64,000 nucleotides of DNA from Purshia tridentata (GCA_003254885.1 QANT01005748.1:59920-123919); one strand, 5' to 3'; counted from the stretch's first letter, positions 33,070 through 45,870 are shown. Numbers and translations: made by a program. The notes: generated by a model from the letters alone, not told the origin.

Positions 33070-35372
33070 TGCGTTAATTTACACTATTTTTACATACTAA
33101 CTCCTTAACCTAGAGTGCAAGAACTCGACATTTTTGTGTCTTTTGTTTTAGTTTTGTATTTTGTAGGTCAAATAAAGCAATTATGAAGAAAGAAGCCAAA
33201 AGAACCAAAATTGCACAATTCCTGATCAAACTAGGAAAATTGAAGAAATCCTGATGGAAATAGGAAATCAAAAATCCTACTCAAACAAGGAATCCTAGCC
33301 AAACCAAGAAAACCATTAATGTCCAGGGCCAGAAATGAGAAATCCTAGTTCAACTAGGAAAACCAAGTCCTAGTTGGACAAGGAAAGGTAAATCCTAATT
33401 GGACTGGAAAAGGAAATCCTAGTTGGACTAGTAAAAGTAAATTCCAGTTGGACTAGGAAAACCTAACCCTAGTGGGACCAAGGAATGTTTGGTCAAAGTC
33501 AAAGGTTCTAGAAACTTCTACAAGTGATTGGGCCTCAAGACAAGCAAGCAAGAAGAGATTGGGCCAAGCCTAAGTCCACATTCAAAGAGCCCATGCGCCT
33601 ATCCCTTACATTAGAAGACTTTCCCAATTCTGGAATCCTAGTTTGGAAGGAAGATCTTGGAAGACTTAGTCAAAGATCTCAATGAGTCAACTTGCAAGGA
33701 AGTCAAAACCTTGAAAATATGAGCAGTAATTTCGACAGCAATCCTGTATTTCTCTAGATCGAATCACATATCAACCCATATATTGTTGGAAAGATACGGA
33801 TGTTAGCTTCGCAGGAATTTTATGGAACTCGATTCCGATACTCCTAGCTAAAGATATGGTCATTTTAGTGAAGGTAGCACAGCAGTTCCGCGACTAGAAA
33901 AAGGCTACTCGCCCAAAACAACCCAAGGCCCATTCTTGGAGTGTAAGTAAACCCTTTCCTACACTATTAATTACTCTCCACCCCTTCTCCTCATTATTTG
34001 ATATCAACTTTTACACCTCATTTTTCTACACATCTTCAAAGAAAGAGAGAGAGAGGAAGCAATAAGGGTGAAGCTGTCGGGCTTGGGCGGAAGATTCCTA
34101 GCTTATTGCCCTAGCCCTATTCACAAGTTCCTAGGCTTTTCCCAAGCCTAGCCGCCGCCTCCTCCTTGGGTTTTTCTTGTTTTTTCTTCTTTTATTTTAT
34201 TTAGTTTATTTTTTTTACACACTTGGACACTTGTCCATACCTAATTGGAATTCATATGCTTGTAAGATTTGAGAGAGAAAGAAAGGGTAGTACCGCAAGT
34301 TGCCAAGCCAAGAGGTAGTGCTTTTTCTTTCCTAGAGTGCCAAAGACAAGGAGGAGTGACGCCCATCTTGCTGCCCAAGCCTTGCCGACAATAAGGATGC
34401 ATCTCCGGCCTAGCTGCACATGGCCTTGCCATTGGAGTGACCTTCTTATGGCCTTCTTCTTCCTTTTCATGCTTTCAAGTTATTTTTAGTTATTAATTGA
34501 GATTGTGAACATGGGTGGCAATTTATATTCTTATTTTATCCTTTTAATTTCATGTTCATGTCTTAATTACTTTCATGCGTTGCTGAGTTAATGATGAAGC
34601 CTCTAGCATGTGTTCAATGTTTATTTATGGTTCTTGTAGTTCATGACGATAGTACTTGCATAAAATCCTATTATCTGTTAGAATGGCATTAGGTGTAGAT
34701 TCTTTTAAGATTAGCTACCTTAGGGATGAAGCATCTAGTGATTGTTATAAAATTGAATAAGCTCAAAAGCATGACAATTTTAGAAGTAACAAGCAATCAA
34801 TTAAGAATTGGTTGTGATAATAGTATTCATAGATGGAGTAGTGTATGTTTGGTTGGATATATGGTCTATGTGTTTGCCATCTTCACAGATCCTAATGACT
34901 CTTGCATGGGTGATTGGCCTAACCTGTCTAGGAACATGCAAGTTAACTTGCTAGGGCAGGTTTAAGAGACTCCTAGTATATGTATAAGGAGGGTATAACG
35001 CCAAAAGGAAGTAGCGAAAGCTTTTGGTAGACAAACTTTGTGTTCGTAGTCTTTTGAAATTGCATGATATCATACTCATTGTTTCTATTGCTAGATGGTG
35101 GATTCTAATGCTTCACAATGCCATGAATGGGTGTGTGCGTGAGTTAGAGTGTATATTTGTGTTTTTCTACCTAATCTAAATCCCCCTATCTGTGTGCATG
35201 TGTTAGTGTTTCTAATATGTTAAGTTAAGTTGGTTTATTGGTACTGTATCCATTCTCTATGGGATCGACCTCGTACTTTTCACCCTTTGCTACTCTGCGA
35301 TTCGTGCACTTGCGAGTATGCTTAGAGTTGGCATAAATGTTTATTAAATTTGCTTTAAAAAAACAATCAACA
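33070..35372 (+). repeat. 3' LTR of gag-pol-less element
   Basis: 2,303 bp, starting TGCGTTAATTTACAC after the polypurine tract and ending AACAATCAACA. It keeps the ~690-bp section (about 34,262-34,953) missing from the 5' LTR. The same section is recognisable in the right-hand Athila LTRs. It has lost the TATA-box stretch near 33,980. Confidence 0.8.
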
Positions 35373-38300
35373 ACGGTTAGCACATTAATATCGAGACATG
35401 AGAAAGTGCTTCCTCATGTCTTTCTTGTCAACCAAGAAAGTTTTGTACAATTTGGAGGAATTTTGACCTAGCATGCACCGAAATGATGTTTTCGTGCATT
35501 CCTAACACCTCAAATGGTTTTTTTGGGCTAGCACGCTAATCGAGACATGAGAAAGTGTTTCTCAATGTCTTTCTTTCCAACCGGGCACATTTTGATGCAA
35601 TTTAGATGAAAGTGGACTAAGTATGCACCGAAATGATGTTTTCGTTACTTCTAAACACGAAATGTGCTTCTTTAGGCCGAGAATGCTCATCCAAGTGTGA
35701 GAAAGTGTTTCCCCATGTCTTTCTTGTCAATTGATAATGCTTTGGTGCAACTTCAACCAAATAGTACTAAGTGCGCACCGAAATGACGTTTTTGTTCATT
35801 CTTAACACCTAAAGTGGTTCCATAGGGCTAGCACGCTAATCGAGACATTAGAGAGTGCTTTCTCATCTCTTTCTTGCCAACCGTGCACCTCATGTCTTTC
35901 TTGTCAACCAAGAAAGTTTTGTGCAATTTGGAAGAATTTTGACCTAGCATGCACCAAAATGATGTTTTTGTGCATTCCTAACACCTAAAATGGTTTTTTT
36001 GGGCTAGCACGCTAATCGAGACATGAGAAAGTGTTTCTCAATGTCTTTCTTGCCAACCAGAGTGCTTTCTCATCTCTTTCTTGCCAACCGTGCATGTTTT
36101 GGTGCAATTTGGACCAAGTTAGATCGAGTATGCACCAAAAAGGCATTTTTGTTCTATCTTAACATGAAATCTGCTTCTTCGAGGCTAGAACGCTAATCCA
36201 AGCATGAGAAAATGCATCCCTATGTCTTCCATGCCAACTAAGTGCGTTTAGTCGCAATGTTACCTAAATTTGACTAAATGTGCATTGAAATTATGTATTC
36301 GTGCATTCTTAACAGCTAAGGTAGTTCATTTGGACTAGAACGCTAATCCAAACATAAGAAAGTGGTTCCCCATGTGTTTCTTGTCAGTCGAGCATGTTTT
36401 CGTGCAACTTCAACAAAATTGGACTAAGTGTGCACCGAAATGACATAATCGTGCATTTTTAGCACCTAAAATGGTTCTTTAGAGCTTGAACGCTATTTGA
36501 GATACAAGAAAGTGCTTCCCCACGTCTTTCTCACCAACCGGGAATGTTTTGGTTTAACTTTAATCAAATTAGACTTAGTGTGCACCGAAATAATGTTTTC
36601 GTGCATTCTTAGGGCCTAAAGTGGTTTGTTAGGGTTAGCACACTAATATCGAGACATGAAAAAGTGCTTCCTCATGTCTTTCTTGCCAAGCAAGAAAGTT
36701 TTGGTCAATTTCGACGAATTTGGACCCAGTATGCACCCAAATGATGTTTTCGTGCATTCCTCCTAAGGTGGTTATTTATGGTTAGCATGCTAATTGAGAC
36801 GTGAAAAAGTCTTCTCAATGTCTTTCTTGCCAACCAGGCACGTTTTGATGCAATTTAGACGAAAGTGGATCGAGTATGCACCGAAATGATGTTTTCATTA
36901 CTTCTAAACTTGAAATGTGCTTCTTTAGGGTGAGAATTCTCATCCAAGGATGAGAAAGTGCTTCCCCATGTCTTTCCTGTCAACCGATAATGTGTTTGTG
37001 CAACTTCAACCACATTGGACAAAGTGTGCACTGAAATGACGTATTCGTACATTCTCAGTGCCTAAAGTGGTTCTTTAGGGCTTGAACGCTAATACAGACA
37101 AGAGAAAGTGCTTCCCCACGTCTTTCTTGGGAACCGGGTATGTTTTAGTTTAACTTTAATCAAATTGGACTTAGTGTGGACCGGAATGACGTTTTCGTGC
37201 ACTCTTAGGGCCTAAAGTGGTTCTTTAGGGTTAGCACGCTAATATCGAGACATGAGAAAGTGCTTCCTCATGTCTTTCTTGCCAACCATGAAAGTTTTGG
37301 TGCAATTTGGACAATTTTGGACCTAGTATGCACCAAAATCATGTTTTCGTGCATTCTTAACACCTAAAGTGGTTCTTTAAGGCTAGTACGCTAATCAAGA
37401 CAAAAGAAAGTGCTTCTCAATGTCTTTCTTGCCAACTGAGCACGTTTTGATGCAATTAAGACGAAAGTGAATTGATTTTTCACCGAAATGATGTTTTCGT
37501 TACTTATAGACACGAAATGTGCTTCTTTAGGGCGAGAATGCTCATCCAAGTGGGAGAAAGTTCTTCCCCACGTCTTTCTTGTCAACAGGTAACGTTTTGG
37601 TGCAACTTTAACCAAATTGCACAGAATGCGCACCGAAATCACGCTTTTGTTCAGTCTTAACCCCTAAAGTGGTTCCTTAGGGCTAGCATGCTAATCAAGA
37701 CATTAGAGAGTGCTTCCTCAACTCTTTCTTGCTAATTGGGCGCATTTTGGTGCAATTTGGACCAAGTTAGACCGAGTATGCATCGAAAAGGCTTTTTTGT
37801 TCTATCCTAACACAACATGTGCCTCTTTGAGGCTAGAACGTAAATCCAAGCACGAGAAAGTGTATCCTTATGTCTTTCGTGCCAACAAGCGTGTTTAGTT
37901 GCAACGTTAGCCAAATTTGATTCAATGTGCATTGAAATGACTTATTCATGCATTCTTAACACCTAAGGTAGTTCATTTGGGCTAGAACGCTAATCCAAAC
38001 ATGAGAAAGTAGTTCCCCATGTGTTTCTCACCGATCGAGCATGTTTTCGTGCAACTTCAACCAAATTAGACTAAGTCTGCACTGAAATGATGTATTTGTG
38101 CATTTTTAGCACGTAAAGTGGTACTTTAGGGCTTGAACGCTAATTAAGACACGAGAGAGTGCTTTCCCATGTCATTCTTGCCAACCGGGAACGTTTTGGT
38201 TTAACTTTAATAAAATTGGACTTAGTGTGCACTAAAATGAAGTTTTCATGCATTTTTACGGCCAGAAGTGGTTCTTTAAGGTTAGCACGCTAATATCTTG

Positions 38301-40303
38301 ACATAAGAAAGTACTTCCTCATGTCTTTCTTGCTAACCAAGATAGTTTTGGTGCAATTTGGATGACTTTGGAACCAGTATGCACCGAAATGATGTTTTCG
38401 TGCATTTCTAATACCTAAAGTGGTTCTCTAGAGATAGCATGCTAATCGAGACATGAGAAAGTAATTTTCAATGTCGTTCTTGCCAACCGGGACGTTTTGA
38501 TGCAATTCAGACGAAAGCGGACTGAGTATGCACTGAAATGATGTTTTCGTTACTTCTAAACACGAAATGTGCTTCTTTAGGGCGAGAATGCTCAACCAAG
38601 CGTCAGAAAGTGCTTCCCATGTCTTTCTTGTCAACCGATAACACTTTGGTACAACTACAACCAAATCGTACTGAGTGCACACCGAAATGACATTTTCGTT
38701 AATTTTTAACACCTAAAGTGGTTCCTTAGGGCCAGCACGCTAATCGAGACATTAGAGAGTGCTTCCTCAACTCTTTCTTCCCAACCGAGCACGTTTTGGT
38801 GCAATTTGAAACAAGTAAGACCGAGTATGCACTGAAAAGGCTTTTTTGTTCTATCCTAACACAAAATGTGCTTCTTCTAGGCTAGAATGCAAATTCAAGC
38901 AAGAGAAAGTGCATCCCTATGTCTTTCATGCCAACCGAGCACGTTTAGTTGCAACGTTAGCCAAATTTGACTTAATGTGCACTGAAATGAAGTATTCGTG
39001 CATTCTTAACACCTAAGGTAGTTCATTTGGGCTAGAACGCTTATCCAAGCATAAGAAAGTGGTTCCCCATGTGTTTCTTGTCAATCAAGCACGTTTTCAT
39101 GCAACTTTAACCAAATTGGACTAAGTGTGCAACGAAATGACGTATTCGTGCATTTTTAGGACATAGAGTGGTTCTTTAGGGCTTGAACACTAATCAAGAC
39201 ACAAGAAAGTGCTTCCCCACATCTCTCATGCCAACCTGGAACGTTATGGTTTAACTTTAATCAAATTGGACTTAGTGTGCATTGAAATGACGTTTTTGTG
39301 CATTCTTATTCTTAGGGCCTAAACTGGTTCATTAGGGTTAGCACGCTAATATCGAGATATGAAAAAGTGCTTCATCATGTCTTTCTTGCCAACCAAGAGA
39401 GTTTTCGTACAATTTCGACGAATTTTGACCCAGTATGCACTCAAATGATGTTATCGTGCATTCTTAACACATAAAGTGGTTCTTTAGGGCTAGCACGCTA
39501 ATCGAGAAATGAGAAAGTGCTTCTCAATGTCTTTCTTGCCAACCGAGCATGTTTTGATGCAATTTAGATGAAAGTGGACTGAGTATGCATCGAAATGATA
39601 TTTTCGTTACTTCTAAACACGAAATGTACTTCTTTAGGGCGAGAATGCTCATCCAAGGATGAGAAAGTGCTTCCCCATGTGTTTCCTATCAATCGATAAG
39701 GTTTTGGTGCAACTTCAATCAAATTGGACTAAGTGTGCACCAAAATGACGTGTTCGTACATTCTCAGCACCTAAAGTTGTTCTTTAGGGCTTGAATGCTA
39801 ATAGAGACACGAGAAAGTGTTTCCCCATGTCTTTCTTCCCAACCGGGAACGTTTTGGTTTAACTTTAATCAAATTGGACTTAGTGTGCATAGAAATGACG
39901 TTTACGTGCATTCTTAGGGCCTAAAGTGGTTCTTTAGGGTTAGCACGCTAATATCGAGACATGAGAAAGTGCTTCCTCATGTCTTTCTCGCTAACCAAGA
40001 AAGTTTTGGTGCAATTTGGACAAATTTGGACCCAGTATGCACCAAAATAATGTTTTCGTGTATTCCTAAGACCTAAAGTGGTTCTTTAGGGCTAGCATGC
40101 TAATCGAGACGTGAGAAAGTGCTTCTCAATGTCTTTCTTGCCAACCAGGCATGTTTTGATGCAATTTAGACGAAAGTGGACTGAGTATGCACTGAAATGA
40201 TATTCACGTTACTTCTAAACACGAAATGTGCTTCTTTAGGGTGAGAATGCTCAACCAAGCGTGAGAAAATGCTTCCCTATGTGTTTCTTGTCAACTGAGC
40301 ACG
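35373..40303 (-). repeat. Satellite array, ~150-bp monomer, - orientation
   Basis: About 33 monomers. The TGATGTTTTCGTTAC-type monomer recurs near 35,630, 36,885, 37,485, 38,540, 39,597 and 40,197, with spacings mostly near 600 or 1,055 bp (4 or 7 monomers). One local insertion of 171 bp with a 36-bp flanking duplication lies at 35,852-36,094. It ends at about 40,303 in mid-monomer against CACTA coding sequence. Confidence 0.92.
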
Positions 40304-42851
40304 TTCAAGTTCAAAGTAAGCAATGGTACGAGTACTTCTCGAGGAGCTACAAAGATGCACACGATAATTGTGAGGAAAGCTTTGGGCCGAAAATTTCAAG
40401 TGGAGTATAATGCTCATGGTGTACTAGTGGGAGAAGCTCGTAAAAATATAGCTTCATACTTAGGGGTGAAGGCAAGGACCACAATCCTTATTATTGAAAG
40501 TAGCTGGCCGAAGGTGTCTGATGACTTAAAAAGAAACATATGGGTGGATGTTGAGGTACTTAAGCTTCACTGTACTTATTTTCTTCTAAGTATACTGCAT
40601 TTTTAACTTTCAATTTACTAGATTTTTAAGCTTCTATTTTACTGTGTTTTTTATGATTGTTTGTCCTCATGAATGAAATGTAGGCGGCCTTTGATCTTCC
40701 TCCTACAAGTCGGAAGAAGGTGCTATCTTCTGTTGGCAGTAAGTGGAGAACATTCAAGACAAACCTTACTAACATACACATACTACCATTTAAGGATGAT
40801 CCGGAGGCTCTGAAATTCCCACCCAAACAATACGATTTCATTGAGCAAAGGCATTGGGAGGCGTTTGTTCAAGGCCGATTATCAGACAAGTTTATCATAA
40901 GCTTGTTGATTTCAAGTGTTTTTGTATTTTACAAAGTGAATAGAGATACAACTAGACTAATATTTAGTTAGTTCGGGAATAATAGAACTTTTTGGCATAA
41001 TGGTCACATTCAAGTGAATGCATATTTGTAAAAGGAACATTTTTTAGGTAAATTACAGTTAGGTAGTTGTCTATAGACCAATTGAAAGTGGAGAGACATT
41101 GCTATAATGTATCTCCTAACATGTTTTTTTTTTTTTCGTTCTTAGATCAGTAAACAAGTGCATTTATCTAATTAATTAAGTTAGTCCATTATTGCTAGGA
41201 TTTTAAGTGCCAACATTATAATAAACTTTATTAAGTTCAGATCTTGATTTTTTTATTTACTTTTGCAAGAAAAAACAATTTTTGAATATCTGCACTGAGG
41301 CCCCTGAATTAGATATAACTTTCTTACTTTTATCTTTATTTGGGTCTGTGATGACGTACACTTCAAAAATATGTAGATGGTATGTGCATGGGCAGCTCAG
41401 CTATATATATATATATATATATGCAATTGCTATGGTTGGAATTTGACCCGTCTGCTCTTTGTTTTGCTTATAAATTCTCATGTCCTGTTTGTTTTGCAAT
41501 AAAGTCCAAGTTCAAATGGTCTTCAAGGTGTACATAAAAATCACCATGGGGAAAAACTTAAAAAGTAGCAATGGTTAAAACCCTATGATTGGTCTAAAAA
41601 TGTTAATTAGTTCTCAATATTGGTCTGTGAATGTTAATGATAAAATTAAAATATTAGTCCACTTATTCTTTAAAAATTTCTTGTCCATGATCGTTTTTTC
41701 ATCTCTATTTTTAATAATCTGTATTGCTATATTATATTGCAATAGTCTATTATTTCAATTTTGCAAAGCAACATGTCCATGAAAATTTTGTCCATGAAAT
41801 AAATTTGTTGACACTTTGGCTCCTCATACTTAATTTGAAGGAAATACATGAGGCACAAAGCAAGAGGTTGTCAAAGAGGAAGTATCATCATAGATTGTCA
41901 TGAAAAGGATATATAGGAATTGGTAAGGTTGTACTGACTCCTGTGTATGAATGGATATTTAAATTACAAGGAATAACTTTAATATTAAGACTGGTTCTAT
42001 GGATAGAGAAAAAATAATGCTGTATAGGAGGATCTTGACCGTTCCCTTCTATGGAAGAAGACACGTGAAGATGCTCAAGGGAACTTATATGAGGAAGTAC
42101 AACTGGTCGCCCAAATCATTATAAGCATATATTCTGACATGCACATGTGAAAATTTATTATCACTCTTGTTTATGTACTGTCAATGAAAATTTATTATCA
42201 TTCTCTTATATTTTATCATATTGGAAAGCAGATGTGATTTAGTGGTTTTGGTTTCGAGTTTTTTGTTAATGTGTTGCTATATCCTACCTGATGTAGTGTT
42301 CTTCTTTAGGTGTTTAGAATAGCTTTGTGTTTTGGTGGACTTCTTGTTTATTATTAAATATTTTGTTAATAATTTTAAATTTTTTGTGAAGTGTAATTTG
42401 TCATGGACATGTGTGGCAGGACGAATTGTTGGATAAAAAGAAGCAAGGAGACTTGAAAGTCGAGGGTGCAGTGGACATTCTAACAATGGCTTTGGAGACT
42501 CCAGAGCACGCTGGTAGGGTAAGGGGTGTCGGCGGGAATGTCAACCCTAGTACCTACTTCAATGTGCCCAAAAAACCTAGAGAAGTAGTCTCAAAGGATA
42601 AGTTGGTGGAGGCACTAAAAAAGGAGCGCGACGAGCTATTGAAACGAATTCAAATGTATGATCAGGCCAAGGACGATAAGCAAGAACCTGTTGTGCCAAT
42701 TGTGGCTTCAGATAACAAGATGGTTTCAGATAAAGCAAGTTGTCATAATGTGGGAAAGGTCAATGATGCGGATGTTAATATAAAAAGGAAGGAGGAAAAC
42801 ATCAAAGACGTGGTGGATTTAACTGGGACTAATGCGACTGACACAACAAAG
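40304..42851 (+). pseudogene. CACTA transposase-like gene, Ptta/En-Spm (Transposase_24-like) region
   Basis: Exon 1 ends at a GT at 40,556 after KRNIWVDVE. Exon 2 starts at 40,684 (AAFDLPPTSRKKVLSSVGSK, then PPKQYDFIEQRHWEAFVQGR). A third coding piece near 41,839-41,930 has RLSKRKYHHRLS followed by an in-frame TGA (41,901-41,903). A fourth near 42,030-42,115 reads DRSLLWKKTREDAQGN. A fifth spans 42,420-42,851 (GRVRGVGGNVNPSTYFNVP, then a Lys/Glu helix KLVEALKKERDELLKRIQ) and ends at a GT. This order is typical of plant CACTA-encoded Ptta-type proteins. The start is cut off at 40,303. Confidence 0.8.
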
Positions 42852-43209
42852 GTAATGTGTGACTCTTTGCTAATATGCATGGTCTGGGATACTAAGGAAT
42901 GGGATCTAAGATGCTAATATACTGATTTTAGCATTTTGAATAGCAGTTATCTGACTTTATTTTGATAACCTTACTCCACTTTATATATTTCCCCGATTTT
43001 GTGTGTTGGTTTGAAGAGTTATATTAATATTAAGTTGGCATATATATAATGGGGGTATGCAGTGTGTTGATTTTGCCATTTTCTCCAATCTTTTAAGCTC
43101 TTGGAGAAAACTGAGTGGTTTTCTTGTCTTTTTTATTGTCTTGCATTCAGTAACATGCATTAGCAATAATGCAAGCTTATTCACAATACCCTTCAACTCT
43201 ATTATGCAG

Positions 43210-43830
43210 ACATTATTACTTAATTGTAAACTGGCTGTGGGAAGTCTTAGCAAGATTGTTGCATATGGTACAATCATTGATCTTGCATCTGAGACAGTGC
43301 ATGGGGTCCCATTAGGTGAGGGCAACCTGCGAGTTGCAATTGACCTTGCCCTTGATGCAGCAGCTTTGCTTCCTATTCCAGTCTGGGATGACTTAAAAAC
43401 TGTTGGTGACACTGTTGGAAGCCATGTCGCTTGGCCTAAAGAGCTTGTAGTTGGCCATATGGGGAAGGTATATATACCATTATTCTCATTAGTCATTTGT
43501 TTACAAAAATGCATATGACTTTAATTGTTTGGTTTATTTAATTAAATAGATAGATAATATTCATTTTCTTTTTGGTTATTTAAGGAGAAGGTCATATGCA
43601 AAGAATTATTCACGAAGGATGCACCTGAGAAGCGAGTGTCGTCTAAGTATAAGCTATTGTATCTTTATGCCCAAGATTCAATGATGAAGAGTGGAAAAGT
43701 GATCAAATCTGATATAGAAGAAGAAGTATTTGGGGAACCAAGAGATTATTTATCCTGAGAGAGGATATAATTATCCTGATGGAGATGCAAGAAATGTCTG
43801 CGACATGTTTAGTTGTTTTTATGAGGTAAT
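43210..43830 (+). pseudogene. CACTA gene, DUF8039-like region
   Basis: The exon at 43,210-43,467 lies between a good acceptor (TTATGCAG) and donor (AAG/GTATAT). It encodes a Val/Gly-rich stretch with VHGVPLGEGNLRVAIDLALD and GDTVGSHVAWPKELVV, which I associate with the DUF8039 domain found next to Ulp1 in CACTA proteins. A second exon from about 43,590 reads YKLLYLYAQDSMMKSGK and EEEVFGEPRDY, then the frame shifts near 43,748 before LREDIIILMEMQEMSA. The frameshift marks it as a pseudogene. The domain name is from memory and should be treated as likely. Confidence 0.65.
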
Positions 43831-43915
43831 TCAGCTGTTTGATTAAAAAGCAGCGCATCATTTGTCTCATTTCTTTATTCTGATTCAAATTTTTTTCATC
43901 AATAATATTAGGTAA

Positions 43916-44934
43916 TTGTATGATAAGCTGTGTGAATCCAACATGGTTGATATGGTTGGATACGTGGATCCAGCACGTGTTTCTGTTGGATTAGGGAACT
44001 CGGACCGACGATCAACCTACTTGGCTGATCGTTTTCAACAACGAAGAAGTGATCATATCTTCTTTAATGCCTTACAATTTTGGGTAAGAGTTTGTATATC
44101 GATTTACTGAATTTCTTCATCCTTATTTATGCCTATCATTCATTATATGCTAATTATGGTGCTATCATTTGAAAGGTCTCACTGGTCTTTAACAATCATT
44201 ACTAAAGACAAAGACATTGTGTATGTCATGGACCCTCTGCCCAAAGAGACCCATGACCAGTAGGTTTTTTTTGCATAATGAATAATTTACTAGGGTATAA
44301 CTTACTGTGGTCTTTTGTTTTGTCAGTGCAATTTGAAAATTTAATGGGGTAACGGGTAGACGATCTCGAAAAACACCACAATGGAAGCACCTAACAGTAA
44401 GTATTTTTGTCATTCCTATTTAAAATTTGTATGAATACGCACTAACTTTATATGCATTCCACTATTTTTGGATTGTATTTAGGGTCCTAAACAACCTGGA
44501 GATGTCGAATGTGGAAACTATGTCATGAGGTACATGAAGGAAATCATGGAGGATGCAAATCTTGGGTTTGAGAGTACGGTAATAACCCAAATGACCCTTA
44601 CATGGATTGTTTTACCTAACTATGATAACTGTTTCAGAAACTTTATTAATTTTGGGATTTATGATTATTAGCTAAGAAATTGGGATATGTTCTTGTGAGA
44701 TGCATGGATGCTGTTTTACAAACTTCAATTGGTTGGCTGTATAATTGTTATTGTTGTTTTTATTGGGCTGATACATGGTTGCTATTTAATTGATTGATAA
44801 TTGGTTGCTGAAAATAAATTTCCTTTATCTTTTAGTGGAGCAGATCAAAGAACAAGCATTGTAGCTATACACAAGACCAAATTGATGAAGTTCGAGTGGA
44901 GTGGGGAGAATTTGTTAGCTTCAAGTATGTGTAG
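43916..44934 (+). pseudogene. CACTA gene, Ulp1-like (C48) cysteine protease region
   Basis: Exons: 43,916 onward (LCESNMVDMVGYVDPARV, RRSDHIFFNALQFW); about 44,175-44,260 with His in HWSLTIITKDKD (codon 44,180-44,182) and Asp in VMDPL (44,231-44,233); about 44,476-44,580 with Gln in PKQPGD (44,492-44,494) and Cys in VECGNYVMRYM (44,510-44,512); and a last exon 44,836-44,934 (YTQDQIDEVRVEWGEF, stop TAG). The His-Asp-Gln-Cys set of the C48 SUMO-protease family is thus complete. The family removes SUMO-like modifiers, and transposon copies are common in plants. Upstream frame damage makes a full protein unlikely. Confidence 0.78.
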
Positions 44935-45259
44935 GCTGAAAGTTCATATGTGTGGTTGGATGTGCTATTTTTGTGAATATTCCAAAACTTTGATCAAATG
45001 CTGCCATATATGTTTTCCATTTTGTAAAGGGGAATGGGAAAATTGGCTAGAAATGCATGTGCTGCCTTATAATTTTTTGTAAGAGGTAGCTGGCCAGTTT
45101 TTCTTTTGTCAAAAAGGTCAAGTCTAGCTAGTTTAATTTTGAAAGGTGATGTTAGAGATGATGAGGTTCCCTAATTTGTGTCCTAGATTAGAGATATTGA
45201 AATATATGACAATTGAGAACTTTCTATTTTATTTGCAATGGATGGATATAAGTAGGTGT

Positions 45260-45870
45260 TGGCCACTACATAAATATGTAGTAAATATGGATGAATTTTA
45301 CCAATTATATCAGTTTTCAACATAATAAAACCGATTTCGAAAGGCTGTCATATATCACTAATTTCAAGACAAATAAAATCAGTTCTTACCAAAAACTGTA
45401 ATGGTATATAGTTTAGATATCCGTTAAGGATAAATAAACTGATACATATAATAGATTATATATCCGTTCCATAAAAACCGATATCATAAATAAGCCAAAT
45501 GGGCTTTTTGGTGCACATATGACATCCTAAAATACGCATGAACTGATATCTACTCTTTTTTATATACTAGTTTCATAACTCAAACTAATATAATACATAT
45601 ATAATATATCGTCACTTATAAAGAAAAACGATATAATACATATAAAATATATCCGTTATTGGATTTTTTTCCCATCCGTGAACGTAAAAACTCATATAGT
45701 AAGTAATTTTAATATCACAATATTACCAATTTATGATGTAATAACATTGTTAGATATCAGTTTTTCACCGATATGTAAACTCGATTTAATATCATGCTTT
45801 CCTATATCTGTTTTTAGAAGGCTTTTATATCAGTGAATCACTGATATTGAATGGGGTATTTTGTACTAGC
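45260..45870 (+). repeat. CACTA subterminal repeats and 3' terminus
   Basis: An AT-rich stretch with many ATATCAGTTTT, AAACCGATAT and ATATATCCGTT motifs in both orientations, ending TTTTGTACTAG at 45,870. Satellite text (ACCAACCAAGAAAG) resumes a few bases later. The motifs match the style of 5,160-5,400. Confidence 0.7.

Larger units (their letters stand above)
28453..35372 (+). mobile_element. Athila-related LTR element without gag-pol
   Basis: Two LTRs in the + orientation (28,453-30,075 and 33,070-35,372), both ending AACAATCAACA, flank about 3.0 kb of non-coding internal DNA. A polypurine tract (TTTGGGGGTG) sits just before the 3' LTR. The internal part aligns with the 3' untranslated region of the Athila element on the right and begins at the conserved GGGAGGCAACCC motif, so primer site, gag and pol are missing. 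Flanks on both sides are - satellite. A clean target duplication is not obvious (AAGGT against ACGGT is the best candidate). Confidence 0.8.
40304..45870 (+). mobile_element. CACTA (En/Spm-type) transposon, 5' truncated
   Basis: It starts abruptly inside a coding exon next to satellite DNA. It carries one long multi-exon gene on + and ends with subterminal repeats (45,290-45,850) and TTTTGTACTAG, which resembles a CACTA terminal repeat except for the last bases. The gene combines a plant CACTA accessory transposase-like region, a DUF8039-like region and an Ulp1-type cysteine protease. The 5' terminus is absent; a fragment of such a terminus in the same orientation is at 5,151. Confidence 0.78.

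Noticed and set aside
41402-41423. TA-rich run as a promoter TATA box
   Set aside because: It is an (AT)n microsatellite inside an intron of the CACTA gene.
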